Origin: a virus
Virus record (IMG/VR): IMGVR_UViG_3300025671_000371
Location: 1 to 28,873 of that record
Reading direction: 5' to 3' (one strand)
Length of the DNA stretch: 28,873 bases
A model generated the notes under the pieces. The model searched no databases. It worked only from the letters and a program-made list of their open reading frames with translations, and was not told the origin of the DNA. The first letter of the stretch is position 1. Every line of letters begins with the position of its first letter. Of the stretch, positions 22,924-28,873 are shown in pieces. Position numbers and translations under genes: made by a program.

Positions 22924-23105
22924 ATCAATATTATTTATTATTGATTATCTTCTCGGTAGGTTGTGTCAATACCTACATTCCTACATCTAGTAACAATCAA
23001 GATGAAGTCATTGTCTGTAAAGATTATGGCAAGACTATGGATTGTATTGTATCTGATAAACGATCTGCTGAGTACGAAATACAAAGAGTATTGGATAGGT
23101 ATTAA
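22920..23105 (+). CDS. Small lipoprotein-like exported peptide (61 aa)
   Basis: The N-terminus MNQYYLLLIIFSVGCVNTYI has a short hydrophobic segment ending in SVGC, a weak lipobox (Leu is missing at -3), so Cys15 may be lipidated after export. The mature part is short and charged, with two more Cys (VCKDYGKTMDC) that could form a disulfide. The ATG overlaps the stop of the Ntn hydrolase gene (ATGA) and the stop overlaps the next ATG. It could be an outer-membrane spanin-like subunit or an exclusion lipoprotein, but it is far from the lysis genes and on the other strand. Confidence 0.6.
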   Translation: MNQYYLLLIIFSVGCVNTYIPTSSNNQDEVIVCKDYGKTMDCIVSDKRSAEYEIQRVLDRY

Positions 23106-23848
23106 TGAAGATATTACATTTAGATATAGAAACTGCACCGCATAAAGTTTATTCCTGGGGATTATGGGGCCAGGATATTAGCATTAAAAATATAATTGAA
23201 CCTGGTTACACCATGTGTTGGGCAGCCAAGTGGCATGGCAAGAGAGAAATCATGTTTGATTCCATGCACGAAAGCAGCCATAAAAAAATGATTAAAACAA
23301 TCTATGATCTGATAAATCAGGCTGACGTTGTATGCCATTATAACGGGACGAAATTTGACATGCCTACCCTGAACTCGGAATTTATAAAATATCGCCTAGA
23401 TCCCCCCAATTTGTACGCTGAGATCGATTTATTAAAGACAGTTAGAAGGCGGTTTAGATATCCTAGTAATAAATTAGATTATATCTCTGGTTTATTTGAT
23501 CTTGGAAACAAGACAAAGCATATGGGCATGGATCTATGGAAGGCTTGCATGGAAGGAGATGAACAAGCCTGGAAAATAATGAAGAAATATAATAGACAAG
23601 ACGTTAATCTATTAGAGAAAGTCTATAGACATCTATTACCCTGGATTCCGAATCATCCGAACTGGGGACTGCATAAGGAAGATCATGGTTCTTATGTGTG
23701 TCGTAACTGCGGTAGTAGTAATATGAAAAGGAATGGTTTTTATTATGCGGCAACCACTACGTATCAGAGAATTAAATGTACATCTTGCGGATGGCAAGGT
23801 AAGCTAAGAACCCAGGCCAGTAAACCACCTGAAGGATTAACTAAATAA
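23105..23848 (+). CDS. DEDD-type 3'-5' exonuclease with zinc ribbon (247 aa)
   Basis: An RNase H-like exonuclease domain of the YprB/DnaQ-like type: motif I HLDIETAP (Asp7, Glu9), motif II CHYNGTKFDMP (Asp85) and motif III KYNRQDVNLLEKVY (Asp166). The C-terminal 50 residues carry a zinc ribbon with C-x2-C at 199/202 and 225/228. It may process DNA or RNA ends during replication, recombination or host nucleic-acid degradation; the zinc ribbon probably binds nucleic acid. Start overlaps the previous stop (TAATG), and it belongs to the recombination operon. Nuclease class is confident; the substrate is not known. Confidence 0.88.
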   Translation: MKILHLDIETAPHKVYSWGLWGQDISIKNIIEPGYTMCWAAKWHGKREIMFDSMHESSHKKMIKTIYDLINQADVVCHYNGTKFDMPTLNSEFIKYRLDPPNLYAEIDLLKTVRRRFRYPSNKLDYISGLFDLGNKTKHMGMDLWKACMEGDEQAWKIMKKYNRQDVNLLEKVYRHLLPWIPNHPNWGLHKEDHGSYVCRNCGSSNMKRNGFYYAATTTYQRIKCTSCGWQGKLRTQASKPPEGLTK

Positions 23849-24084
23849 TGTCAGCTAAAGATAGACAAGAGGGTGGTAATCACTACAAGAAATACAAGAT
23901 ACAACCCTATGATTTTATAATGGAGAATGGATTGTCGTATCTTCAGGGTAATATTATTAAGTATATTTGTCGCTATCAAGATAAGCATAAAGATCAAGTC
24001 ATTGATTTAAAAAAGATTATTCATTACTGCGAACTAGAAATAGAAAGGATCAGCTCATCAATTCAAAATGAGGACCGTCTATAA
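23848..24084 (+). CDS. DUF3310-family protein (78 aa)
   Basis: The sequence GGNHYKKYKIQPYDFIMENG followed by YLQGNIIKYICRYQDKHKDQ and DLKKIIHYCELEIER is a clear match to the DUF3310 family, described as nucleotide-kinase-like in some phages (SaV type), though its biochemical role is not settled. It is common in marine phages. Last gene of the plus-strand operon; its final 35 bases overlap tail-to-tail with the convergent endolysin gene. I see no strong terminator after it. Confidence 0.88.
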   Translation: MSAKDRQEGGNHYKKYKIQPYDFIMENGLSYLQGNIIKYICRYQDKHKDQVIDLKKIIHYCELEIERISSSIQNEDRL

Positions 24085-24502
24085 AAGGTCTCTTACCTTC
24101 TGACCTTCTTAAATCTATGTAAGCATCGGTGCATGATTGCATCGTTCCTTCCCACTTACGGATGTCATGGCATTGCCAAGCGGCACCCCATCTGATTTGT
24201 ACGTCATGTGCAATAGCAGCACTTCGCATCGCATCTGCTATATCGTCATAGAGTTTGATTTCCCAGGAGACTCTTGGCCCTACGTAAGCAACCAGGTCTA
24301 CTGCATGACCTGTTAAATGTTTAGACTTCATGGTCTTACTTGCACCCGCAGCAACCAATGCTTGTTGTTCCTCATGGGTTCTTCTTCCCTGGAGTACACC
24401 GAAATCTACTTTGGTTAATTGAATCGCAGTCTTAACAACCTTGACCAGTTGTTTATCGACACCTTCTAAACGATCTAAAGATCGCTGACTAAGTTTATAC
24501 AT
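24050..24502 (-). CDS. Endolysin, peptidase M15 (L-Ala-D-Glu / VanY type, 150 aa)
   Basis: The zinc peptidase motif SKHLTGHAVDLVAY (SxHxxGxAxD; His62, Asp69) and the C-terminal GPHFEL (His145) identify an M15 peptidoglycan peptidase like the T5 endolysin, cutting the peptide stem. YKLSQRSLDRLEGVDKQLVK is the typical N-terminus, so ATG at 24502 is preferred; an upstream ATG (24547) would add 15 residues coded inside the small membrane protein gene. No signal peptide, so release depends on the holin. The start overlaps the end of the small membrane protein. The 3' end overlaps the opposing DUF3310 gene. Confidence 0.92.
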   Translation of the reverse strand: MYKLSQRSLDRLEGVDKQLVKVVKTAIQLTKVDFGVLQGRRTHEEQQALVAAGASKTMKSKHLTGHAVDLVAYVGPRVSWEIKLYDDIADAMRSAAIAHDVQIRWGAAWQCHDIRKWEGTMQSCTDAYIDLRRSEGKRPFIDGPHFELMS

Positions 24503-24611
24503 AATATACGTATAGTAACAAAGGCAGTAAGATTGTAAAGATAACAAAGGACCAAACTATATTGCCCTCATCTGCAAAAAACTCATCGAGTTTTGTCTTT
24601 AACTTTTTCAT
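24495..24611 (-). CDS. Small membrane protein in the lysis cassette (38 aa)
   Basis: A short frame between holin and endolysin, overlapping the end of the first and the start of the second. The product starts MKKLKTKLDEFFADEGNIVW and ends with a hydrophobic segment (SFVIFTILLPLLLYVYYV) that would span the membrane once, N-terminus inside. An AGGAGG site lies 11 bases before ATG, rather far. It may be a second holin, antiholin or pinholin-like regulator of lysis time. Too short for family assignment; supported by the tight packing and membrane segment. Confidence 0.6.
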   Translation of the reverse strand: MKKLKTKLDEFFADEGNIVWSFVIFTILLPLLLYVYYV

Positions 24612-24966
24612 AAGATCTTAAACCTCCTAAACCTAGCATACCCATAAGCACAGGTAGCATGGTACTTGTATCTGCCTGGGGTATATCAATACCAAACCCA
24701 GAAGCAATAGGACTGACAAGAAAATTCACCATGAAACCAAGCACACAAACCCACCCGGTAGCTGGTCTCCATCCACGCTGGAACCAATTACCCTGGGCTT
24801 CTTGTTTATTAACCTCGATCTGAGCCAAGTTAATCTGATGAGCGTTATCAAGGATTGCTTTCTCAATCTCTTGTCTAGCCCTTTCGGCATGGTTCTTATC
24901 GGGTATTACCCGGTCAATCACTGTACCGACTGATGGCATTATGGCGTTCATTAAATTCTGTATCAT
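24583..24966 (-). CDS. Holin, 3TM-type family (127 aa)
   Basis: The segment GNWFQRGWRPATGWVCVLGF is the hallmark of the 3TM-type phage holins (Holin_3TMs family). Hydrophobic stretches cover residues about 70-93 and 100-116. The N-terminal half is a charged helix (PDKNHAERARQEIEKAILD) that is typical of this family and would lie in the cytoplasm. It would open the inner membrane to let the endolysin out. Immediately upstream of the small membrane protein and endolysin in the same operon, it forms the core of the lysis cassette. Confidence 0.9.
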   Translation of the reverse strand: MIQNLMNAIMPSVGTVIDRVIPDKNHAERARQEIEKAILDNAHQINLAQIEVNKQEAQGNWFQRGWRPATGWVCVLGFMVNFLVSPIASGFGIDIPQADTSTMLPVLMGMLGLGGLRSYEKVKDKTR

Positions 24967-25084
24967 TTCTTAACTTCTCTAATTTAAATTTTAATAACTT
25001 ATTCTCACTTAATAATAAATTATTACTACGCTCAACCTCAGTCAGCCTTTTGATGAACCTTATCTTTTCATCTGTTAGCATCAT
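24914..25084 (-). CDS. Small coiled-coil protein overlapping the holin start (56 aa), tentative
   Basis: A frame with two adjacent ATGs at 25084 and 25081 and stop at 24914, overlapping the first 53 bases of the holin gene. The product, with RFIKRLTEVERSNNLLLSEN followed by KLLKFKLEKLRN, has a leucine heptad pattern of a coiled coil and no membrane segment. No strong ribosome site is seen. It may be a cytoplasmic partner of the holin, or a chance frame; the heptad pattern and the otherwise empty 117-base gap favour a gene. Confidence 0.4.
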   Translation of the reverse strand: MMLTDEKIRFIKRLTEVERSNNLLLSENKLLKFKLEKLRNDTEFNERHNAISRYSD

Positions 25085-25146
25085 AACTTTGCAACTATAA
25101 AATAATTACAATAATAATAATAACTTATAAAGTGTGATATTGGAAA

Positions 25147-25332
25147 TTAATTAAATGCGATCTGTGCCAGGAGTAATATGACTGCACCTGAACATGAGAT
25201 AAGAATAAACTCCAGTCTTTTAATTCTTAAGATAGTCTCCTTCCATCTTTCTGCACAGACAGCTTCATGCGTAGCTAGATGTTTATCTATACCATCTATC
25301 CTTTCATGCGCTAATTCTGTGGTTCGTTTCAT
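25147..25332 (-). CDS. XhlA-like small membrane protein (61 aa)
   Basis: The layout matches haemolysin XhlA-like phage proteins: an N-terminal charged helix with His and Glu (IDGIDKHLATHEAVCAERW), then KETILRIKRLEFILI and a single C-terminal membrane segment (SCSGAVILLLAQIAF). XhlA-type proteins work with holins at the membrane during lysis. ATG overlaps the stop of the upstream coiled-coil protein (ATGA). The gap 25085-25146 downstream is A/T-rich with no gene. Confidence 0.75.
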   Translation of the reverse strand: MKRTTELAHERIDGIDKHLATHEAVCAERWKETILRIKRLEFILISCSGAVILLLAQIAFN

Positions 25333-25811
25333 CTTGCTAACGGATTGCTAACTGCGTCAAAGGCTTCCCATAATTGATCTACTTCTGCAGCAAACTCTCT
25401 TAATGCTCCTTCATATTCTTCTACTGTTTGTTCAATACTTTCTACAAGTTGTTGATTATCCTCAACAATATTAGAATTGGTATTGATCCTATCCCGTAAG
25501 TCTAACAGCAATTGTTGCTGTTGCATAATGGTTTCTAAGTTGGCACCCAGGGTAGCCAGTCTTGCTTGTAAAGTAGCTATATCACTTTGCGCTATACTCT
25601 CCTCAATCAAAGAAATTCTGCGCTCTAATGGGGCTAATTCTGGTACCTGGATAGCTGATACCTGGGATTCTAAACTGTCTACTCTGCCCATGAACTCAGC
25701 AAAGCCATAGATAAATCCAGATATGGTACTGATAATCGTAAAGCCAATGGCAAGATAAACTCCTTTAAACTTAATACCAGAGATATTAAGTTCTGTATCT
25801 TGTAGGCTCAT
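25329..25811 (-). CDS. Membrane-anchored coiled-coil protein (160 aa)
   Basis: Residues about 15-40 form one membrane segment (VYLAIGFTIISTISGFIYGF), followed by a long coiled coil with heptad repeats (VDSLESQVSAI, LERRISLIEESI, LQARLATLGANLETI). The topology, short N-inside tail and large periplasmic coiled coil, is like an i-spanin (Rz type), though length and spacing are not diagnostic. In this cassette it could span the periplasm together with one of the exported neighbours. ATG overlaps the upstream stop (TAATG). Role inferred from topology and location. Confidence 0.7.
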   Translation of the reverse strand: MSLQDTELNISGIKFKGVYLAIGFTIISTISGFIYGFAEFMGRVDSLESQVSAIQVPELAPLERRISLIEESIAQSDIATLQARLATLGANLETIMQQQQLLLDLRDRINTNSNIVEDNQQLVESIEQTVEEYEGALREFAAEVDQLWEAFDAVSNPLAR

Positions 25812-26581
25812 TAGAAGGAATTGCCAGTGTAGATAGATTCGCCTGTGAAGTACACATCTTCTAAAGACTTCATTGAATTACTTAAGAATCCATACATGGA
25901 ATGAAATGCCTGGCCACTGTTGTAAAATGTAATGCTGTCTTGCACTGCATTGTAAGCAACGGTCATGCTAGATAGGTTCACGTTATAGGCTTCTGCCACA
26001 TCATCATTAGATGAGGTTAAGGCTTCGTTGTTAGAAGCAGCTAAGAAAGCAGCAGCATTAATCGCATGAGTTTGGACTGATTCTAAACTTGTATTGTAAT
26101 TGTCAACCTGGGTTTGTGTTAAACCTACATTATTATCTTGAATGTAATCTTGTAATTGTTGTTGTTCTTGTACGGTATCAGCATTGCTGGCTTGCTCAAA
26201 GACATTGACTACAGTAATTAAAGATGTTGTAGCAGCAACGAAATCATCTACTGCACTCTCTAATTGCACCATCTCTGTTTCATGTGCGTCTTGAAGTAAA
26301 GCCTGAGTATTGTAGTAAACCGCATTTTGCACAGCAGACAGCGCATTATTATAAGTAGTCATCTGTAATTCTGTAATCAATGCCTGATCTATCGTATCAG
26401 TTGGAGCAATACCACCGACACCTGCATAATAATTCAGACCGCTCACTGCATAATGGCCCTGGTCCACTGTATCTATAATGGATGCGGACGCATTAATTAA
26501 GTCTTGAACTGTATCTGTTTGTGACTGTGCGGAATCTATCAGAAATAGACCGAGTATCAGTATTAATATCTTCTTCATCAT
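25811..26581 (-). CDS. Exported helical protein with signal peptide (256 aa)
   Basis: Start at ATG 26581 (an adjacent ATG follows at 26578), preceded by GGAG at short spacing; an ATG at 26590 gives three more residues. The N-terminus MMKKILILILGLFLIDSAQS is a clear type I signal peptide with likely cleavage after SAQS. The mature protein is helical and rich in Ala, Asn, Gln, Asp, Val and Thr, with few or no Cys (for example SALQNAVYYNTQ-like turns), and no known domain. It sits between another exported protein and the membrane coiled-coil protein. A periplasmic role in lysis, exclusion or virion adsorption is possible; which is unknown. Confidence 0.7.
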   Translation of the reverse strand: MMKKILILILGLFLIDSAQSQTDTVQDLINASASIIDTVDQGHYAVSGLNYYAGVGGIAPTDTIDQALITELQMTTYNNALSAVQNAVYYNTQALLQDAHETEMVQLESAVDDFVAATTSLITVVNVFEQASNADTVQEQQQLQDYIQDNNVGLTQTQVDNYNTSLESVQTHAINAAAFLAASNNEALTSSNDDVAEAYNVNLSSMTVAYNAVQDSITFYNSGQAFHSMYGFLSNSMKSLEDVYFTGESIYTGNSF

Positions 26582-27116
26582 TGTCTCCAATTCTTAAAAC
26601 TATATCATAGTATTCTTTTTGTTCATCATAATTTGGTATGAATGTTTGTGGATTCATGCGCATATAAATATAGGCGATATTACCTACAATCAGTTGACCG
26701 TTTACTGTGAAAGGACAGGGCGTACCTGATTGAAACATACTAAACCATATCTGTTCTGACTCACACGCTCTGCTAACTGCAGCTATGTTCATGTTTAAAG
26801 TCTGTAATAGTTTGGCTTCTCTGATTCTTAAACAATCTTCATCTACCCGGTAACTGCCATGCGACATACCAAGTAAACTTAACTGGATACTTCCACCTGC
26901 ACTGATAAGGCAAGACTCACTACCATTAAACATATAACTAGGCGCAATAGCTGACGGTGGAGGGGATGGAAATCCTGCCCCTCCTCCAGTATAGTTATTG
27001 GTAGTATCAGTATTATTGCTACTAACTGTAGAATTAACAGTATTGCTGTTAAGATCTCCTGACTGTTGAGCAAGGATAACACTAGGTATTAATAATAATA
27101 ACCATAGGTATCGCAT
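26493..27116 (-). CDS. Exported Cys-containing protein (207 aa)
   Basis: Signal peptide MRYLWLLLLIPSVILAQQSG with cleavage after LA; no lipobox. A Ser/Thr/Asn-rich linker and a Pro/Gly segment (GGGAGFPSPPPSAIAPS) follow. The folded part has four Cys (69, 95, 118, 134), fitting two disulfides in the periplasm, with GSYRVDEDCLRIREAKLL, NIAAVSRACESEQIWFSM and SGTPCPF. I recall this DEDC...A...C...GTPCP pattern from proteins near lysis genes of aquatic phages; function unknown. Its last 89 bases overlap the start of the next exported-protein gene, an unusually long overlap. Confidence 0.7.
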   Translation of the reverse strand: MRYLWLLLLIPSVILAQQSGDLNSNTVNSTVSSNNTDTTNNYTGGGAGFPSPPPSAIAPSYMFNGSESCLISAGGSIQLSLLGMSHGSYRVDEDCLRIREAKLLQTLNMNIAAVSRACESEQIWFSMFQSGTPCPFTVNGQLIVGNIAYIYMRMNPQTFIPNYDEQKEYYDIVLRIGDNDEEDINTDTRSISDRFRTVTNRYSSRLN

Positions 27117-27122
27117 AGCATA

Positions 27123-27293
27123 TTACTTGCCAGGCATCTTGGCCTTACCCAAATTAATGGCTAAGACTTCTATGATCTTATATGCTTTACCAAGTAGTTG
27201 ATCGTCTTTAGGTGTGGGTGTTACAGCGCATACTAGCGATGCAATCATTACAATATCAGGGATCAGATTTATCAGGGCTATTAGTTTCTCCAT
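27123..27293 (-). CDS. Small hydrophobic protein (56 aa)
   Basis: Start taken at ATG 27293, which has GGAG 7 bases upstream; ATG at 27335 in the same frame lacks a site. The product starts MEKLIALINLIPDIVMIASL, with a hydrophobic stretch to VCAVTP, then a Lys/Pro turn (TPTPKDDQLLG) and a helix with KIIEVLAINLGKAKMPGK. One membrane pass or an amphipathic membrane-bound peptide is likely. It overlaps the previous gene by 38 bases. I recall similar small proteins near phage fibre genes but cannot name a function. Confidence 0.65.
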   Translation of the reverse strand: MEKLIALINLIPDIVMIASLVCAVTPTPKDDQLLGKAYKIIEVLAINLGKAKMPGK

Positions 27294-27489
27294 CTTTTTT
27301 CTCCAGGGAAAGTTTAAGTTGTTGTATAAATACATCTAATGCGACTTGCACCTGGTCCCCTTGTAATCGGATAATACCAGCCCTTCCCTGTAAGTCTTTA
27401 ATTTGTGCAACTAAATATAATTGATCCTCATTTAAATCAGATTCTTTATATTCAATTCCATCAATGGTTAATGTTCCTTCCTGATTCAT
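27256..27489 (-). CDS. Small phage protein, DUF6447-like (77 aa)
   Basis: The N-terminus has GTLTIDGIEYKESDLNEDQL, followed by VAQIKDLQGRAGIIRLQGDQ and VALDVFIQQLKLSLEKK. The plan TIDG-EY---L and then a helix pair with leucines and a Gln-rich centre resembles DUF6447-type proteins common beside tail-fibre genes of aquatic phages. Function unknown, perhaps a fibre chaperone. It follows the fibre gene after 8 bases. Family assignment is from memory. Confidence 0.65.
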   Translation of the reverse strand: MNQEGTLTIDGIEYKESDLNEDQLYLVAQIKDLQGRAGIIRLQGDQVQVALDVFIQQLKLSLEKKDGETNSPDKSDP

Positions 27490-27497
27490 AGTATCCC

Positions 27498-28873
27498 CTA
27501 TATTCCTGCAATAATAAATGCTAGGAGTTCACTGTAACGAACACCCATGCGTTGTTTTTTGATTGCACCTTCTGGTGCTTCAGCTTCTGTTTCATATGTG
27601 TCTGTGCGAGTATAGGCTTCTTTAGCTTCTACAGCTTCAGTGACTACATTGCCATCTTCATCAAGTACAGCTTCTTGAGCTTCTATGGCTGGAACATCAG
27701 TATAACTTTCCCACCATTCGCTGTTAATAAACATAGCGTAATCACTTGCATCTAAACCTTCAGCAGTAAAAGCATCTTGTAAGTCTTGAGCGATGATACC
27801 AAAGTGTACTCTGGCTTCATCACCTTTTTCTTCAACAGCAGACTTCCATCTAAACTTCTTCAGCAAACCTTTAGCAGCAACAGCGACTCTTGTCTCTGCA
27901 TCTGTTAGAGCTTCTATATCTTGTTTTTCGTTCCTGTCTGAAGTTTGGATAGTGCCGTTGGTTGCATAGATGTCATCAAATCTAATTGCACTATGACCAA
28001 CGTCTAAAGTATTATCAACTTGTACGCCTGTAGATGGATTTGCTGGAATAAATGCAGAGGTTGTTAAATCTCCCCTAAACATGATTCCACTTGAGTCATT
28101 ACCAATAATAATGCTTCCACCACCAGTAGATGTAGAGCTAATACTTCCAACTTTAGTGGTTGCTTGGTAAAATGCAGTTACGTCTCCATGATTGGACAGT
28201 CTGTTGACCTCGAGACAAGCCGCTCCATCTACAACAAATTGCCCGCCGCCATCTGGGGTAAGGCGTGAACCTGCTGTGCTGAAAGATGTAGTCGTTTTAC
28301 CCACCAACACGTTGCCTGATGAGTCGATACGCATTCTTTCAATAGCACCGCCTGAAGCATTATAGGCTGCAGTACCAAAAGTTAATGCTCCACTAGGCAA
28401 AGTACCATTTCCTTGTTCATTAACACTTTTAATAAATGATGCTGTATAAGGTGCATTGCCTGAAGCATCAGATGAATAATATTCTATAGTTCCAATAACA
28501 TCTCCAACATCCCAGTCTGCACTTTCTGTTGTATTGTTAATTCTAAATGTAGGCGAATCTAGTGCCGCATCTCCTCCTGAATTACCTGATGCAATTTCTA
28601 AAATTGTGGAAGGACTACTCGTACCAATACCAACGCCTGTACCATTAATCACCATTCTCTCAGCACCAGCAGTATCGAATCTTATGATATCTTCGTCAGC
28701 AGATTCTTCGACTTGTACTTTGGTGTCCTCGTCAGCGTCTTTTAGTATCGTTGCTGTGTTAATGTCTGTTTGCGTAAAGGTCATTACCTCTATCGTTGCT
28801 GTGTTTGGTGGAGCAGTGTCGAAGGTTAATGTAGTGCCAGAGGTTGTGTATCCGTCTTTCTGTTGATAAACAC
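27498..28873 (-). CDS. Tail fibre with C-terminal S74 chaperone (N-terminus beyond right edge)
   Basis: The frame stays open from its stop at 27498 to the window edge: upstream of an internal ATG at 28784, the in-frame codons read VYQQKDGYTTSGTTLTFDTA, a typical fibre segment. So the gene is truncated by the window, and 28784 is not its start. The middle is a repetitive beta-rich shaft (VGIGTSSPSTILEIASGN). The C-terminal domain, from SDRNEKQDIEALTD (Ser codon at 27939-27941) through HFGIIAQDLQDAF to MGVRYSELLAFIIAGI, is the peptidase S74 intramolecular chaperone, which trimerises the fibre and then cleaves itself off at that Ser. It binds the host receptor. Confidence 0.9.
   Translation of the reverse strand, partial: VYQQKDGYTTSGTTLTFDTAPPNTATIEVMTFTQTDINTATILKDADEDTKVQVEESADEDIIRFDTAGAERMVINGTGVGIGTSSPSTILEIASGNSGGDAALDSPTFRINNTTESADWDVGDVIGTIEYYSSDASGNAPYTASFIKSVNEQGNGTLPSGALTFGTAAYNASGGAIERMRIDSSGNVLVGKTTTSFSTAGSRLTPDGGGQFVVDGAACLEVNRLSNHGDVTAFYQATTKVGSISSTSTGGGSIIIGNDSSGIMFRGDLTTSAFIPANPSTGVQVDNTLDVGHSAIRFDDIYATNGTIQTSDRNEKQDIEALTDAETRVAVAAKGLLKKFRWKSAVEEKGDEARVHFGIIAQDLQDAFTAEGLDASDYAMFINSEWWESYTDVPAIEAQEAVLDEDGNVVTEAVEAKEAYTRTDTYETEAEAPEGAIKKQRMGVRYSELLAFIIAGI

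Noticed and set aside
24078-24106. Terminator after the DUF3310 gene (AAGGT/ACCTT hairpin)
   Set aside because: Only 5 bp, mostly weak pairs, no T-run on the plus strand, and it lies inside the endolysin coding region.
25477-25710. Plus-strand frame opposite the membrane-anchored coiled-coil protein
   Set aside because: Antisense shadow; Cys/Ser-rich run is the complement of Gln/Leu codons.
1-28873. CRISPR array, insertion sequence, integrase or attachment site
   Set aside because: No spaced direct repeats, transposase, recombinase or tRNA-like attachment sequence seen on either strand.

Overview
The window is most of a tailed double-stranded DNA phage genome with a short (podovirus-type) tail, AT-rich and densely packed, with many ATGA/TAATG start-stop overlaps. 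The calls come from translated motifs and gene order; no database search was possible. The virion genes follow the T7-like order (terminase, portal, scaffold, capsid, two tail tubular proteins, internal virion proteins, tail fibre). No RNA polymerase, DNA polymerase, primase, helicase, integrase or CI-type repressor is visible, so transcription and most of replication probably use host enzymes. The host cannot be named. Signal peptides, a zinc endolysin and general resemblance to uncultivated marine podoviruses suggest an aquatic Gram-negative bacterium.

Layout. Bases 1-17769 are all minus strand. Read in the direction of transcription they hold a lambda-O-like replication initiator with a putative iteron origin inside its gene (17244-17378), a small protein with an SSB-like acidic tip, terminase small and large subunits, a GNAT-like protein, four small or low-complexity proteins, portal, a Bbp19-like protein, scaffold, a structured leader, major capsid protein, a putative decoration protein, a strong hairpin, two tail tubular proteins, and four internal virion protein genes. 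The last of these runs off the left edge.

Bases 17882-19563 are a plus-strand cluster of six small unknown genes, closed by an intrinsic terminator. A two-gene minus-strand operon follows (RusA resolvase and a ribbon-helix-helix-like protein). Bases 20284-24084 are a plus-strand operon: winged-helix protein, YqaJ-type exonuclease, ERF annealing protein, two paralogous LexA-like winged-helix proteins, an HslV/proteasome-beta-like Ntn hydrolase, a small lipoprotein-like peptide, a DEDD 3'-5' exonuclease with a zinc ribbon, and a DUF3310 protein.

Bases 24050-28873 return to the minus strand. In transcription order they are a tail fibre with a C-terminal S74 chaperone (open through the right edge), two small proteins, two exported proteins, a membrane-anchored coiled-coil protein, an XhlA-like protein, a small coiled-coil ORF, a holin, a 38-residue membrane protein and an M15 endolysin. 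The fibre enters at the right edge and the internal virion genes exit at the left edge on the same strand, so the window is best explained as a circular or permuted genome opened within the virion block.

The points most worth a second look are the 25-bp iterons inside the initiator gene, the phage-encoded HslV-like protein with no ATPase partner, the structured capsid leader, the ParB-like fold in an internal virion protein, and the exported-protein cassette beside the lysis genes.
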